32,410 nt of DNA from an uncultured Olsenella sp. (lineage in GTDB: Bacteria > Actinomycetota > Coriobacteriia > Coriobacteriales > Atopobiaceae), in NCBI GenBank assembly GCA_900548775.1, contig URLM01000019.1, positions 1-32,410 of the forward strand, written 5' to 3'. Both the position numbers and the translations under genes were made by a program. The notes below the pieces were generated by a model that did not search any database, had not been told where the DNA came from, and saw nothing but the letters and a program-made list of their open reading frames with translations. Positions 1 through 8,672 of this stretch are shown piece by piece; within the stretch, counting starts at the first letter, position 1; each line of letters begins with the position of its first letter.

Positions 1-1
1 G

Positions 2-220
2 AATGCTCTGGAGCACATGGGAGTCGAGATAGCTTTTGTAACTACAAGACAGTTGCGGGACGCGCGTGAGCTTGAGCTTGTTGCGCAGAAGGTGTCGAGA
101 AAGACACGCGGCTACTGGAGACCAGAGGGCCTCTCGTCCATCGAAAGACGCCAGGCGTTTCTCGACATGCTTCTCATAGAGAGGGAGTTTCCCTCTGGTG
201 CGGGGACTCTTGTGGTGTGA
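2..220 (+). CDS. C-terminal part of, or short, unrecognised protein
   Basis: An open frame runs in from the window edge and ends with TGA at 218-220. It may be the tail of a longer gene cut by the window, or a complete 67-residue protein from the ATG at 17, which has a GGAG four bases upstream. The product is rich in Arg, Glu and Leu, with no membrane segment or signal peptide visible. I do not recognise the family. Near its 3' end the DNA contains a perfect 7-bp inverted repeat with a GTT loop (180-196). It is the only candidate gene on this strand before 26417 and is followed directly by the 61-bp repeat array. Coding status is uncertain. Confidence 0.35.
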   Translation, partial: NALEHMGVEIAFVTTRQLRDARELELVAQKVSRKTRGYWRPEGLSSIERRQAFLDMLLIEREFPSGAGTLVV

Positions 221-237
221 CAACGGACTGCGGCAAT

Positions 238-645
238 GCGCCCTCCGGCGAGATAATAACACCTGAAGCGGGGTTACAGACGGGATTACATACGAGACGC
301 GCCCTCCGGCGAGAATTTGACGCTTGAAGACGGGTTCCCGACGGATTCAGTACGAGAAGCGCCTTTCGGCGAGAAAATGGCGCCGGAACCCGGGTTCCCG
401 ACGGGATCCCGGACGGGAAGCGCCCTCCGGAGAAGAAATGACGCCGCAGCGTGGGTCTTGGACGGGATTCCGTACGAGATGGGCCCTCCGGCGCCGGATT
501 CTCGCCGGAAGCCCGATTGCCTGCGCCGCAGCTGCGGAAACGAGCCCTCCGGCGCCGAAATGGCGCCGGAACCCGGGTTCCCGACGGGATCCCGTACGAG
601 ACGCGCCCTCCGGCGTCGAAATGACGCCGGAGGGCGGATTATAAC
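238..645. repeat. Degenerate tandem array of ~61-bp GC-rich units (about 6.7 copies)
   Basis: Units start at 238, 299, 359, 420, 481, 542 and 603, so the period is 61 bp with one 60-bp unit. Each begins with a form of GCGCCCTCCGGCG. Most continue through a GAAAATGGCGCCGGAA-like stretch, then GGGTTCCCGACGGGAT and GTACGAGA. The third (359) and sixth (542) units are the most alike; the first and fifth are the most diverged. The units contain short perfect palindromes such as GGAACCCGGGTTCC and ACGGGATCCCGT, so the RNA could form many hairpins. Because 61 is not a multiple of three, the reading frame shifts from unit to unit, which argues against a repeated peptide. The array fills the space beyond the argD stop codon. 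Its function is unknown. Confidence 0.85.
604..636 (-). other. Strong hairpin in the last repeat unit, downstream of argD
   Basis: A perfect 14-bp inverted repeat (604-617 paired with 623-636) encloses a 5-nt loop, about 30 nt beyond the argD stop. The stem is very GC rich but no T-run follows on either strand, so it is not a textbook intrinsic terminator. It could stabilise the 3' end of the arg mRNA or slow polymerase. It forms because the last unit carries an inverted copy of its own GCGCCCTCCGGCG start. Confidence 0.6.
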
Positions 646-666
646 CGTCAGAACCTCGACGTCGCC

Positions 667-1911
667 CTATGCCAGGAGCGCGGCGAGCTTATCGGCCACC
701 TCGTCTACCTGGTCCTCGGTGATTACCAGCGGCGGCAGGAAGCGCAGGATGGAATCGCCGATGTGGTTGAGGACGAGCCCCGCCTCAAGGCCCTTGTCGA
801 CCAGCTCCGTTGCCACCGGCACGTCCAGCTGCGCACCGAGCATAAGGCCGTGCCCGCGCACCTCGGTCACGTGGGGCAGTGCCTCAAGCCGCTGGTGCAG
901 GTGGGCGCCGCAGGCAATGACGTGCTCCCCCACCTTCTGCGAGACAAGCGCCTCGACCGTGGCGCGCCCGGCAGCTGCAGCCAGCGCGTTTCCACCAAAG
1001 GTGGAGCCATGGTCGCCCGGCCCCATGAGGTCGGCAACCTCGGCCTTTGCCGCGACGGCACCCATGGGGAAGCCGTCCGCGATGCCCTTCGCCATGCTCA
1101 CCACACCCGGTTCGATGCCCGCCAGCTGGTACGCAAACGGAGCCCCGCAGCGGAAGAAGCCGGTCTGGACCTCGTCAATCACGAGAAGCACCCCGCGCTT
1201 CTTACACTCGGAAGAAACAAACCGCAGGTAGTCATAATCGGCAGGCCACACGCCACCCTCGCCCTGCACGCACTCGAGCATCACGGCGCACACGGCACCG
1301 CAACTCGCCGGCGGGTTGTCGAGCGCCTCCACCAGCGCATCCCCATCGTTCAGCGGCACGGAAGCAAACCCGGCGGGCATGGGGAGAAACGCCTTGTGGA
1401 ACACGTCCTGGCCCGTTGCCGCAAGCGTCGCCAACGTACGGCCATGGAAGCTCTTCTGTGCAGTGAGAATGCCGGTCGCACCACCGAGCTTCTTCTCGCC
1501 CCACCGACGTGCAACCTTGATGGCGCCCTCGTTTGCCTCCGCGCCGGAGTTCGCGAAGAACGTCTTCCACGTGGAACCCGTGGAGCCAACGACGTGACCC
1601 TCCTCGTCGCACGCAGACGAGAGGAGTTCCGAAAGGTCGCGGGCAAGCTCCCCGCGGTTCTCGACGTAGTAGTAGTTGCCCACCTGCCAGACCTTGTCGA
1701 TCTGCTCGTGCAGGGCGGCGGCAACCACGGGATTGCGGTGCCCCATGCTCACCGAGCCAATGCCGCCCAGGCAGTCGATGTATGTCTTGCCGGTGGAATC
1801 GGTGAGCGTGGCGCCCTCGCCCGAGACAAACTCGACGGAGAGGCGACCGTAGGTGTGCATCACGAAGGTATCGTCTAGGGCCTTGGCGCTCTGGTAACTG
1901 GCATCCGCCAT
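667..1911 (-). CDS. argD: Acetylornithine aminotransferase
   Basis: A PLP-dependent class III transaminase of 414 residues that interconverts N-acetylglutamate semialdehyde and N2-acetylornithine in cytosolic arginine synthesis. Visible features are the N-terminal GGIGSVSMGHRNP region, the cofactor-binding NSGAEANEGAIK segment (about 121-132), IDEVQTGFFR with Asp246 for the pyridine nitrogen, the Schiff-base lysine Lys275 in SMAKGI, and HGSTFGGN (301-308). The ATG at 1909-1911 was chosen because AAGGAG lies six bases upstream and the protein then has normal family length. The frame stays open far upstream, but that extension merely shadows argB. It is the last gene of argC-argJ-argB-argD. The spacer to argB is 53 bp and contains a small GGGA/TCCC hairpin. 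Confidence 0.96.
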   Translation of the reverse strand: MADASYQSAKALDDTFVMHTYGRLSVEFVSGEGATLTDSTGKTYIDCLGGIGSVSMGHRNPVVAAALHEQIDKVWQVGNYYYVENRGELARDLSELLSSACDEEGHVVGSTGSTWKTFFANSGAEANEGAIKVARRWGEKKLGGATGILTAQKSFHGRTLATLAATGQDVFHKAFLPMPAGFASVPLNDGDALVEALDNPPASCGAVCAVMLECVQGEGGVWPADYDYLRFVSSECKKRGVLLVIDEVQTGFFRCGAPFAYQLAGIEPGVVSMAKGIADGFPMGAVAAKAEVADLMGPGDHGSTFGGNALAAAAGRATVEALVSQKVGEHVIACGAHLHQRLEALPHVTEVRGHGLMLGAQLDVPVATELVDKGLEAGLVLNHIGDSILRFLPPLVITEDQVDEVADKLAALLA

Positions 1912-1964
1912 GTTGTTCTCCTTGTCCTGAATGAGACTAGGGGACACTCCCTTTGCCTCATGCG

Positions 1965-2840
1965 CTATTCCTGGGTGAAGAGGGTGCCCACGCCGGCGTC
2001 GGTGAAGATCTCGAGCAGCAGCGAGTGGGGGGACTTGCCGTTGAGGATTACGACCTCGGACACGCCGCGGTCCATGGCCTCCACGATCGAGCGGACCTTG
2101 GGGACCATACCACCTGCAAGCTCGCCTGACGCGAGGATGCTCTTGGTCTCGGCCTTGGTGAGCGAGCGGATGAGGCTTCCCTTGTCGTTCACGTCGGCAA
2201 AGAGACCGTCGACGTCGGTGAGGTAGATGAGCTTGTCGGCGTGGAGCGCCTCGGCCACCGCACTTGCCGCCTCGTCGGCGTTCACGTTGAAGAAGCCGTC
2301 CGGACCGCACGCGACGCTCGCAATAACGGGAATGTAGTCGTCGTCGAGAATCGTCTCGATGAGCTCGGGGCTCACCTCGCGAATGTGGCCGACGCGGCCA
2401 AGCTCCGGCGAGACGGGCACCGCCTTGAGCGTCTTTCCGTCCGCGCCCGAGATGCCCACCGCGTTGTGGCCATACTCGTTCAGGGCCCAGACCAGCTGCT
2501 GGTTGACCTTGCCGATAAGGACCTCCTGCACGGCCTCCATGGTGTCGTCGTCCGTGACGCGCAGCCCGTTCTTGAACTGCACGGGCATGTTGAGGCGGCC
2601 GAGCATCGCGCTTATCGCCTTGCCGCCGCCGTGTACGAGCACCACGCGCATACCCATGAGCTTGAGGAGCTCGATGTCCCCGAGCACCTGCACCATGAGC
2701 TTGGGGTCCTCCATTGCGGAGCCGCCATACTTCACCACCACGGTCTTTCCGCGCATCTTGTTGATCCACGGGAGCGCCTCGGTGAGAACCTCGGCCTTCC
2801 TCTGGGCAAGCTCCAGCTCGCCCTCCTCGCGACCTTGCAT
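1965..2840 (-). CDS. argB: Acetylglutamate kinase
   Basis: An amino-acid kinase of 291 residues that phosphorylates N-acetylglutamate, the second step of the acetylated arginine pathway. The ATP-site lysine is in VVVKYGGSAM (Lys37) and the glycine-rich loop VHGGGK is at about 69-74. NVNADEAAS in the middle and LAGGMVPKV near the C-terminus are typical of the family. The start has GGAGG upstream at good spacing (GGAGGTACGC-ATG). The N-terminus carries about 25 residues of mostly helical, charged sequence before the kinase core; such extensions occur in arginine-inhibited forms, so feedback control by arginine is plausible but not proven. The spacer to argJ is 69 bp with a 7-bp GC hairpin at 2876-2894. 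Confidence 0.96.
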   Translation of the reverse strand: MQGREEGELELAQRKAEVLTEALPWINKMRGKTVVVKYGGSAMEDPKLMVQVLGDIELLKLMGMRVVLVHGGGKAISAMLGRLNMPVQFKNGLRVTDDDTMEAVQEVLIGKVNQQLVWALNEYGHNAVGISGADGKTLKAVPVSPELGRVGHIREVSPELIETILDDDYIPVIASVACGPDGFFNVNADEAASAVAEALHADKLIYLTDVDGLFADVNDKGSLIRSLTKAETKSILASGELAGGMVPKVRSIVEAMDRGVSEVVILNGKSPHSLLLEIFTDAGVGTLFTQE

Positions 2841-2909
2841 GCGTACCTCCTGCCTTGGGTTCCTGTCGGTCGTGGGGCCGCGACGTGCGCGGCCAGGCGT
2901 CGTGGGGGC

Positions 2910-4196
2910 CTAGGTGCGATACTCCCCGTTGATCTTGACGTAGTCGTGCGTGAGGTCGCAAGTCCACACGCGCGAGTGGGCCTCTCCCGCGCCAAGAGAG
3001 ATGGCAATGTCTATCTCGGGCTGCTCGAAGCGACGGAGCATGTCGTCCTCGTCCATGGGAACGGGAAGGCCGGCGCGCAGCACAGGCACGCCCATGAAGT
3101 CGATGTCAACGTCCTCCTGCGAGAAGGGCACCCCGCACTTGCCAGCGGCGGCAGCCACGCGACCCCAGTTGGCGTCGTGGCCAAAGATGGCGGTCTTGAC
3201 CAGCGGGGAGTTAGCAATGGCAAAGGCCACCTTGTCGGTGTCTGCCTGCGTGGCCGCCCCAAGGACGTCCACCGTCACGAGCTTTGTCGACCCTTCGCCG
3301 TCCGCAGCGATCTGGCGGGCGAGGTCGGTGCACGCCCCCTTGATCGCTGCGGCAACAGCCGGAAACGCAGGAGACGCCTCGTCGATGGCATCGCCGCCGG
3401 CAGCACCGGTGGCAAAGAGGATGCAGGTGTCGTTTGTGGATGTGTCGGAGTCCACCGTCACCTTGTTGAAGGTCTGGCGCACGGCCGAGAGGAGCGCGGC
3501 ATGCGCGGCCTCGGGCGTGACCGGGGCGTCGGTCGAGAGCACGCAGAGCATGGTCGCCATGTTCGGCTGGATCATGCCGGAGCCCTTCACGAAGCCACCC
3601 ACATGCACCGTTACGGTGCCGCCATCCGCCTGGGGGACGGGGCCAGCGAAGGCAACCTCCTTGGGATGCGTGTCGGTGGTCATGACCGCGCAGGCGGCAT
3701 CGTGCGCGGCCTCGGGAGTCGCCGCGAGCGCATCCACAATCGCGGGGACGCCAGTCGCGTAGGGGTCGAAGGGCAGCTGCACGCCGATGACTCCCGTCGA
3801 TGCAACCAGCACGTCCTTCTCATCGCAGTTCAAGGCCTCGGCGACAAGGGCGCAGGCCTTCTCGGCGCACCGCAGGCCGGGCTCGCCCGTGGCTGCATTG
3901 GCGTTGCCCGAGTTGAGAACGACGGCGCGGGCGTGCCCGGAGGCGGCACGCGCACGGCTCACCTGCACCGGCGCGGCACAGAAGCGGTTCTGCGTGAACG
4001 TAGCGGCGCAGACGCAGGTCTTATCAGCGACAACGAGCGCCATGTCCTTGCGCTCGGGGTTCTTACGAAATCCCGCCGAGATGCCTGCGGCACGCATGCC
4101 CGCTGCGGCGCAGACTCCCCCTTCGCAGGGAGAAAAACCAAACGACTGGGGTGCGTCATCCTGGGTTGGGATGGCAAGAGGCTTGTAGCTTGTCAT
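2910..4196 (-). CDS. argJ: Bifunctional ornithine acetyltransferase / N-acetylglutamate synthase
   Basis: A 428-residue ArgJ proenzyme. It transfers acetyl from N-acetylornithine to glutamate, recycling the acetyl group, and in bifunctional forms also makes N-acetylglutamate from acetyl-CoA. The self-cleavage site is clear in PNMATML, where Thr215 would become the N-terminal nucleophile of the beta chain. The GGFVKGSGMI segment precedes it, and FGHDANWGR and the C-terminal HDYVKINGEYRT are family hallmarks. The start ATG has AAGGA nine bases upstream. No argA or argE is visible, which fits the acetyl-recycling route. A hairpin-prone 93-bp spacer separates it from argC; AAGGACTAT, its ribosome-binding sequence, occurs twice in this spacer. 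Confidence 0.96.
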   Translation of the reverse strand: MTSYKPLAIPTQDDAPQSFGFSPCEGGVCAAAGMRAAGISAGFRKNPERKDMALVVADKTCVCAATFTQNRFCAAPVQVSRARAASGHARAVVLNSGNANAATGEPGLRCAEKACALVAEALNCDEKDVLVASTGVIGVQLPFDPYATGVPAIVDALAATPEAAHDAACAVMTTDTHPKEVAFAGPVPQADGGTVTVHVGGFVKGSGMIQPNMATMLCVLSTDAPVTPEAAHAALLSAVRQTFNKVTVDSDTSTNDTCILFATGAAGGDAIDEASPAFPAVAAAIKGACTDLARQIAADGEGSTKLVTVDVLGAATQADTDKVAFAIANSPLVKTAIFGHDANWGRVAAAAGKCGVPFSQEDVDIDFMGVPVLRAGLPVPMDEDDMLRRFEQPEIDIAISLGAGEAHSRVWTCDLTHDYVKINGEYRT

Positions 4197-4289
4197 GAAT
4201 AGTCCTTCGGGACGGGGACGCGCCGCATGCGCGCCCGGGGCGGACGGTGCGGATAGTCCTTACGCCAGTCGACGGACTCGGCTATGAGT

Positions 4290-5366
4290 TTAGATGAGAG
4301 GGGCGGTGGCTCCGATGCCCTGGGCCTCCGGAAGGCCAAGCACCAGGTTTGCGCATTGCATGGCCTGGGCGGCAGCCCCCTTGCCGAGGTTGTCGATCGC
4401 GCAGGACGCGATGATGACCCTACGTCGTCGGTCATCAAGGGCAACGCCAACCTGGGCGCGGGCGGTAGCGGCAACAGAAGAGGTCTGTGGCATGTGGCCA
4501 GCGGGAAGCGTGGAGACAAGCGCCTCGTTGGCATAGCGACGCTCGTAGGCGTCCTGGATGTCGTTTGCGGTCACGCCATCGGCCGCCGTCATGTACACCG
4601 TGGCGAGAAGCCCGCGGGTGAGCGGTGCCAGGTGCGGCGTGAAGACCACGTTCATCTCGCGTCCCGCAACCCGGGTGAGGGTCTGCTCGATCTCTGGCGT
4701 GTGGCGGTGGTGGGCCACGCCGTATGCCTCGACGGACTCGTTAGCGTGGCAGAAGTGCGTGCGCGCGTTGGGCGTACGGCCCGCACCGGAGACGCCGGAG
4801 ATGGCGTCGGAAATCACGAGGTCCCCCGAAGCAAGGCCAGCCTCGAGCGCCGGGATGGCGGCAAGCGCCGTCGCCGTAGGATAGCAGCCCGGCACGGCCA
4901 CAAGAATTGCCTCGCCCTTCGCGTGGCGCTCCCCCAGCGCGAGAAGACCTGCACGGTTAAGCTCGGGAAGACCGTAGACCGTCTGGCTGAGAAGCTCGGG
5001 GCTCGTGTGCGGGGTGCCATACCACCGCTCGTAGACGGATGCGTCATGCAGGCGGTAGTCCGCCGAGAGGTCGATGACGGTGACACCCAGCGAGAGGAGC
5101 TGCGGTGTGATGGCAAGCGAGGCGGTGTGCGGAACGGCGAGGAAGGCAACGTCGGCGTTCTGGGCAATCGCCTCGGGCTCGGGAAGCGAGAGGACCAGGT
5201 CCGTTGCGCCCTCGAAGGCGGGGTAGACGTCGGCGAGCCTGGTGCCAGCAGCCTTACGGTCTGTTGCCATCGCAAGCTCCATGGAGGGATGCCCCAAGAC
5301 GATGCGGCAGACCTCGACCCCAGCGAACCCGGTTGCCCCCACGACGCAGGCCCTTATGCGCTCCAT
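4290..5366 (-). CDS. argC: N-acetyl-gamma-glutamyl-phosphate reductase
   Basis: A 358-residue NADPH-dependent reductase that converts N-acetylglutamyl phosphate to the semialdehyde. The N-terminal dinucleotide-binding motif is VVGATGFAGVE (8-18). The catalytic cysteine is in VAVPGCYPTAT (Cys161), and SGVSGAGRTP and FTPHLAPLTRG mark the dimer and active-site regions. The chosen ATG at 5364-5366 puts the Rossmann motif right at the N-terminus. Its GAGGGA ribosome site is unusually close to the ATG. An upstream in-frame ATG (5391-5393) has no ribosome site and overlaps a dyad that looks regulatory. It is the first gene of the arg operon, so the promoter should lie in 5367-5518. Confidence 0.94.
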   Translation of the reverse strand: MERIRACVVGATGFAGVEVCRIVLGHPSMELAMATDRKAAGTRLADVYPAFEGATDLVLSLPEPEAIAQNADVAFLAVPHTASLAITPQLLSLGVTVIDLSADYRLHDASVYERWYGTPHTSPELLSQTVYGLPELNRAGLLALGERHAKGEAILVAVPGCYPTATALAAIPALEAGLASGDLVISDAISGVSGAGRTPNARTHFCHANESVEAYGVAHHRHTPEIEQTLTRVAGREMNVVFTPHLAPLTRGLLATVYMTAADGVTANDIQDAYERRYANEALVSTLPAGHMPQTSSVAATARAQVGVALDDRRRRVIIASCAIDNLGKGAAAQAMQCANLVLGLPEAQGIGATAPLI

Positions 5367-5388
5367 TCCCTCAATCACCCCAGAACAA

Positions 5389-5412
5389 TGCATAAACAAC
5401 ATAGCGTATGCA
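5389..5412. promoter_or_regulatory. Candidate arginine-operon operator dyad
   Basis: Perfect 6-bp inverted repeats TGCATA and TATGCA are separated by 12 bp, starting 23 bp upstream of the argC start codon. The local sequence is AT richer than its surroundings. An ArgR-type repressor binding AT-rich TGNAT-like half-sites would fit the location, but the spacing differs from a classical ARG box and no argR gene is in the window. The assignment is an inference from position and symmetry. Confidence 0.35.
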
Positions 5413-5518
5413 AGATTGCTTCTGTTATTGGGTGCAGAATAGCACAAGGACGCTGAACCACGCCGCCCGGGGCAATCTGTTCTTCTCCCGGACACAATTT
5501 GAAAACTACCCAGTCGCG

Positions 5519-8500
5519 CTATCGACGCCCGCGAAGGCCACGACCGATTGACTTGAGCACCTCTCGGCGTGCGCTTCCCACAGGTGCGATGGGGTCGACA
5601 ATCTGCCGAAGCGGGTTATCCTCGCCCACCGCACGCTGGGGCTTCACCAGTTCGTGAATCTTCTGGGGGTACTCGTTGTTGACGTAATTCATTACGCGAG
5701 ACTCTGTCTGCCGAACCTCGAACTTGCTCAGGCCCGCAAGTATCGCCTCGTAGAAGGGCGTCTCGCGCGCATAGTTCCAGAAGTGATCAGAAAGATCAAT
5801 CCAGCCATAGGTCCAAGGCTTTGCGGCACCAGCGTAGTGAACGATCTTGGGATTCGCACGTGACGCCAGATAGGCATCGTACGCTGCAGCAGGGGCATTG
5901 GGATAGAGCGCAGTCGCCCTGTGGAAGATATCATTCGTAACGTTCCAGGAGGCATCGAGATACGTAACTCTCCCCTCGCACTCGGAGTTGAGGACATCCT
6001 GGTCGTTGTAGATGAAATCAGAGCGTTGTGAGACTTTGAGCCACTCGGACACCGTATGCAGCTTACGCATCGCACGTGTATTGAGCACCAGCACGCCAGC
6101 CTGGAAATACTCGTATGGATTCTTCATCTTGAGAACGCCTCGCGTATAGCGCAGACGGTTCCCATCTGGGAGGTTGAGGTTCGCAAGATAATCCACGTCG
6201 CGAGTCGCACCAACCAGATTGTCACCAAGTTCAGTGTCGAAGAGCTTTGCAACGTCCCCCTCGACCACAAGATCCGAGTCAAGATAGAGTACCTTGTCAT
6301 ATGCCGAGAGAACATCCTGCACGAGGAAGCGGTAGTAGGTCTCAACCGAGATGTGCTCGTTGTTGGTGTCTAGGTCATAGCCAGCAACCTTGCACCACAC
6401 ATCCATAAAGGTGAGGCGAGCATTGCTGTAACGCCCCAAATACTCGCGCATCGCCGCCTGGTGGTCACCCGTGATGTTTCGCGTGAGCACCACAACGTCA
6501 TAGAAGCGCTCTGGGTTGGCATTTCTCAGCATGGATTCGATGGCGACCGTGAGCACGGGCACGTAGGCGTCATCGGATGCGAAGACCACAGGGACCACGT
6601 TTGGCTCCAGCACGGATTCGCGTTCGACGAAAACGGGGGTAAACGTAGGCTCCGGCTCGGGATGTTCGAAATGGACGCACTGGAGCTGCTTGGTCTTCCA
6701 CGCAGCCCCCTCGCCCGTGCGCATGGCATGCAGGTACCACACGTTGAAGAGCCGCTCCGCCAGGTGCCCGGGGGTGCGCACCGCCTCGCGGCTGTAGGTG
6801 GACATGTCCGTCTCGCGTACGAACTCGTCCAACACGGGAAACAGGAACTCGCAGTAGGACGAGAAGATCTCGCGACGCATGATGTACATGTTGCAGAAGC
6901 AGGAGCGCTCGCCAGCAAGGAAGGCGTCAAAGTCCTGAGCGTACTCGGGGAAGAGCCGGTGCACGATTGCCGCACAACGATTGAGGTCCTCAATGTGGAG
7001 CGCTGGTGCCGCAACATAGTGTTCACGCGGAGTGGCGAAGTCCCCAGGGAAATCCGCAAGTCGCTTGAAGCCGGTGGTGATTACGTCGTAGCCCTCAATG
7101 CAGGAGCGAATAGTCGCATCGTCCAAGCCATAGCGCTTGATCGCATCGTCGTCGATGAAATCATCCATCACCTCGCCATAGGGGTTCTCCTCATAGACAT
7201 TCGAGGTGAAGTTGAAGTAGCGGCGATAGTGGCAGAAGCCCACATAGGGAGAGGTGGTGTTCTTCCACGCCCAGTACTGCGTCGTGAGCTCGCAGTACAT
7301 GGGGTTCTTGTCCGAGATGTTCTCGCCCTCGTCGTCGTGGAGCGCCCAGTCAAAGCGGTTGGACTTGTTGCCCGGACCAACCTGGATGGGCTGAAGAATC
7401 TCGCCCTTGGGCACAACGACGTCCTTGTGCGTAGTTACGAGAATTCGAATGTCCTGGGAACCAAAGCTGGCCACATGTTCGACATGGGCAATCTGGGAAA
7501 GGTGCGTCTCCGCTCGAGCCCGCATGTTTCGCTCACGCGAGTAGTCCACGCGGTCCGCTGATGTGGGGTCGATGGCTTCCTCTGTGCGCTCAGCCAAAGA
7601 GCGCAGCAGGTAAAGCCGGTCGTCCGTTGGAGGGAGCTCTCGGGTAGCCACAAAGTGATATGCACGGTCACGCACAAAGCGCCAAAGCTCGCGCGCCGCA
7701 GCGGCAGGGCCAAAAGTGTCGGCAAGGTGGGATGCCGCCTGGTCCCACCCGGATGCAGGCACTCGTTCGACAAGATCGTTTGCGAGAAGCTCGAGCATCT
7801 TGTGCCGCATGCCAACGAGGGAGGAAGCCAGCTCGGGGCGTGCCTCGGGTGCGGCGTAATCCGCTGTCGCATCGATGCACGCTCCGAACTGATCGCAAAA
7901 GTCACCAAAGCGAGCAGCGGTGATGTCACTTGCGCCGGTAACGCCCACGCCGTAGTGGTAGATGTAGCCCCTACACTGCTCAAGACCAACGGACCGCTTC
8001 GCCATGTCAGAGACCACGAAGACCTCATAGCCGTCCTCGGCGCGCTCGAGTCGCTCGCTGGTCATAGCGGCAAAGGCGCGCTTCAGGAGGTCCGTTCTAT
8101 AGAGGCGCTGCGTTGCGCGCCAGTCGACGAGCTGGCCGTGTGATTCATCAAAAATGTCGAGCAGAACGTCTCTGCCTTCACTCACGCCGCTGGGGCGATT
8201 GATGAAGCCCGCGAACGAACTAGCGGCATCGTCTGTGACGCCGTTCTCGCCTACCACAGTGATGCCAACATGAAAGACGTCTGCATCGTTTGCCCCGGCT
8301 GCTTGGTCAAGCTCCGAGAGGAACTCCGGCGCCAGCTCGTCATCACCGTCGAGAAGGAACGACCACTCTCCCGTTGCCGCCTCGACGCCCGTCTTACGCG
8401 CCAGGTGAAGGCCGCAGTTCTCGTTGTGATGAATCACACGGAAGCGAGGGTCTGCCTGGGCGTAGGAGTCTGCGATAGCACCGGAGGCGTCCGTGGAGCA

Positions 8501-8617
8501 ATCGTCCACGACGATTGCCTCCCAGCCCTCAAACGTCTGGGCCTTCAGGCTGTCAAGGCAGCGCTCGAGGTAGGCGACCACGTTGTAGGCCGGGACGATC
8601 ACGGAGATTCTGGGCAT
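5519..8617 (-). CDS. Three-domain glycosyltransferase (GT2 - DUF4422 - GT8)
   Basis: A 1032-residue soluble protein with three sugar-transfer-type domains. Residues 1-235 form a GT-A family 2 domain: ISVIVPAYN at the start, VVDDCSTD, and the metal-binding LLDGDDE at 88-94. Residues about 390-658 match the DUF4422 type, beginning ILVTTHKD and including FCHYRRYF. Residues about 675-958 are a family 8 (LgtC-like) domain with VVFASDDAYVPVL, the metal-binding YLDSDLV (778-784) and IVHYAGAAKPW near 925-935. The ATG at 8615-8617 has GGAGGG four bases upstream; an ATG seven codons earlier has none. No transmembrane helix or signal peptide is seen, so it should act at the inner membrane face on a lipid- or cell-surface-linked glycan. 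It lies 55 bp after the ABC permease on the same strand. The acceptor is unknown. Confidence 0.88.
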   Translation of the reverse strand: MPRISVIVPAYNVVAYLERCLDSLKAQTFEGWEAIVVDDCSTDASGAIADSYAQADPRFRVIHHNENCGLHLARKTGVEAATGEWSFLLDGDDELAPEFLSELDQAAGANDADVFHVGITVVGENGVTDDAASSFAGFINRPSGVSEGRDVLLDIFDESHGQLVDWRATQRLYRTDLLKRAFAAMTSERLERAEDGYEVFVVSDMAKRSVGLEQCRGYIYHYGVGVTGASDITAARFGDFCDQFGACIDATADYAAPEARPELASSLVGMRHKMLELLANDLVERVPASGWDQAASHLADTFGPAAAARELWRFVRDRAYHFVATRELPPTDDRLYLLRSLAERTEEAIDPTSADRVDYSRERNMRARAETHLSQIAHVEHVASFGSQDIRILVTTHKDVVVPKGEILQPIQVGPGNKSNRFDWALHDDEGENISDKNPMYCELTTQYWAWKNTTSPYVGFCHYRRYFNFTSNVYEENPYGEVMDDFIDDDAIKRYGLDDATIRSCIEGYDVITTGFKRLADFPGDFATPREHYVAAPALHIEDLNRCAAIVHRLFPEYAQDFDAFLAGERSCFCNMYIMRREIFSSYCEFLFPVLDEFVRETDMSTYSREAVRTPGHLAERLFNVWYLHAMRTGEGAAWKTKQLQCVHFEHPEPEPTFTPVFVERESVLEPNVVPVVFASDDAYVPVLTVAIESMLRNANPERFYDVVVLTRNITGDHQAAMREYLGRYSNARLTFMDVWCKVAGYDLDTNNEHISVETYYRFLVQDVLSAYDKVLYLDSDLVVEGDVAKLFDTELGDNLVGATRDVDYLANLNLPDGNRLRYTRGVLKMKNPYEYFQAGVLVLNTRAMRKLHTVSEWLKVSQRSDFIYNDQDVLNSECEGRVTYLDASWNVTNDIFHRATALYPNAPAAAYDAYLASRANPKIVHYAGAAKPWTYGWIDLSDHFWNYARETPFYEAILAGLSKFEVRQTESRVMNYVNNEYPQKIHELVKPQRAVGEDNPLRQIVDPIAPVGSARREVLKSIGRGLRGRR

Positions 8618-8672
8618 TGTCCCTCCAAAGGACCGCATGTCTGCAGGATAGTTCTTGAGCCATGATACCCGA

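Noticed and set aside
238..645. CRISPR array, suggested by the ~61-bp repeat period
   Set aside because: There is no split into a constant repeat and unrelated spacers; the whole unit is similar between copies (especially units at 359 and 542), the repeats themselves are diverged, and no cas gene is nearby.
317..1231. 304-residue plus-strand open frame starting in the repeats
   Set aside because: It runs through the repeat array into the antisense of argD; the repeat period changes frame, and it has no ribosome site or family resemblance.
1912..2967. N-terminal extension of ArgD by more than 350 residues
   Set aside because: The extension is argB read in another frame; the internal ATG at 1909-1911 has AAGGAG and gives normal family length.
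2241..4202. 653-residue plus-strand open frame opposite argB and argJ
   Set aside because: Both genes on the other strand are complete with intact motifs; long antisense frames are expected in GC-rich coding DNA.
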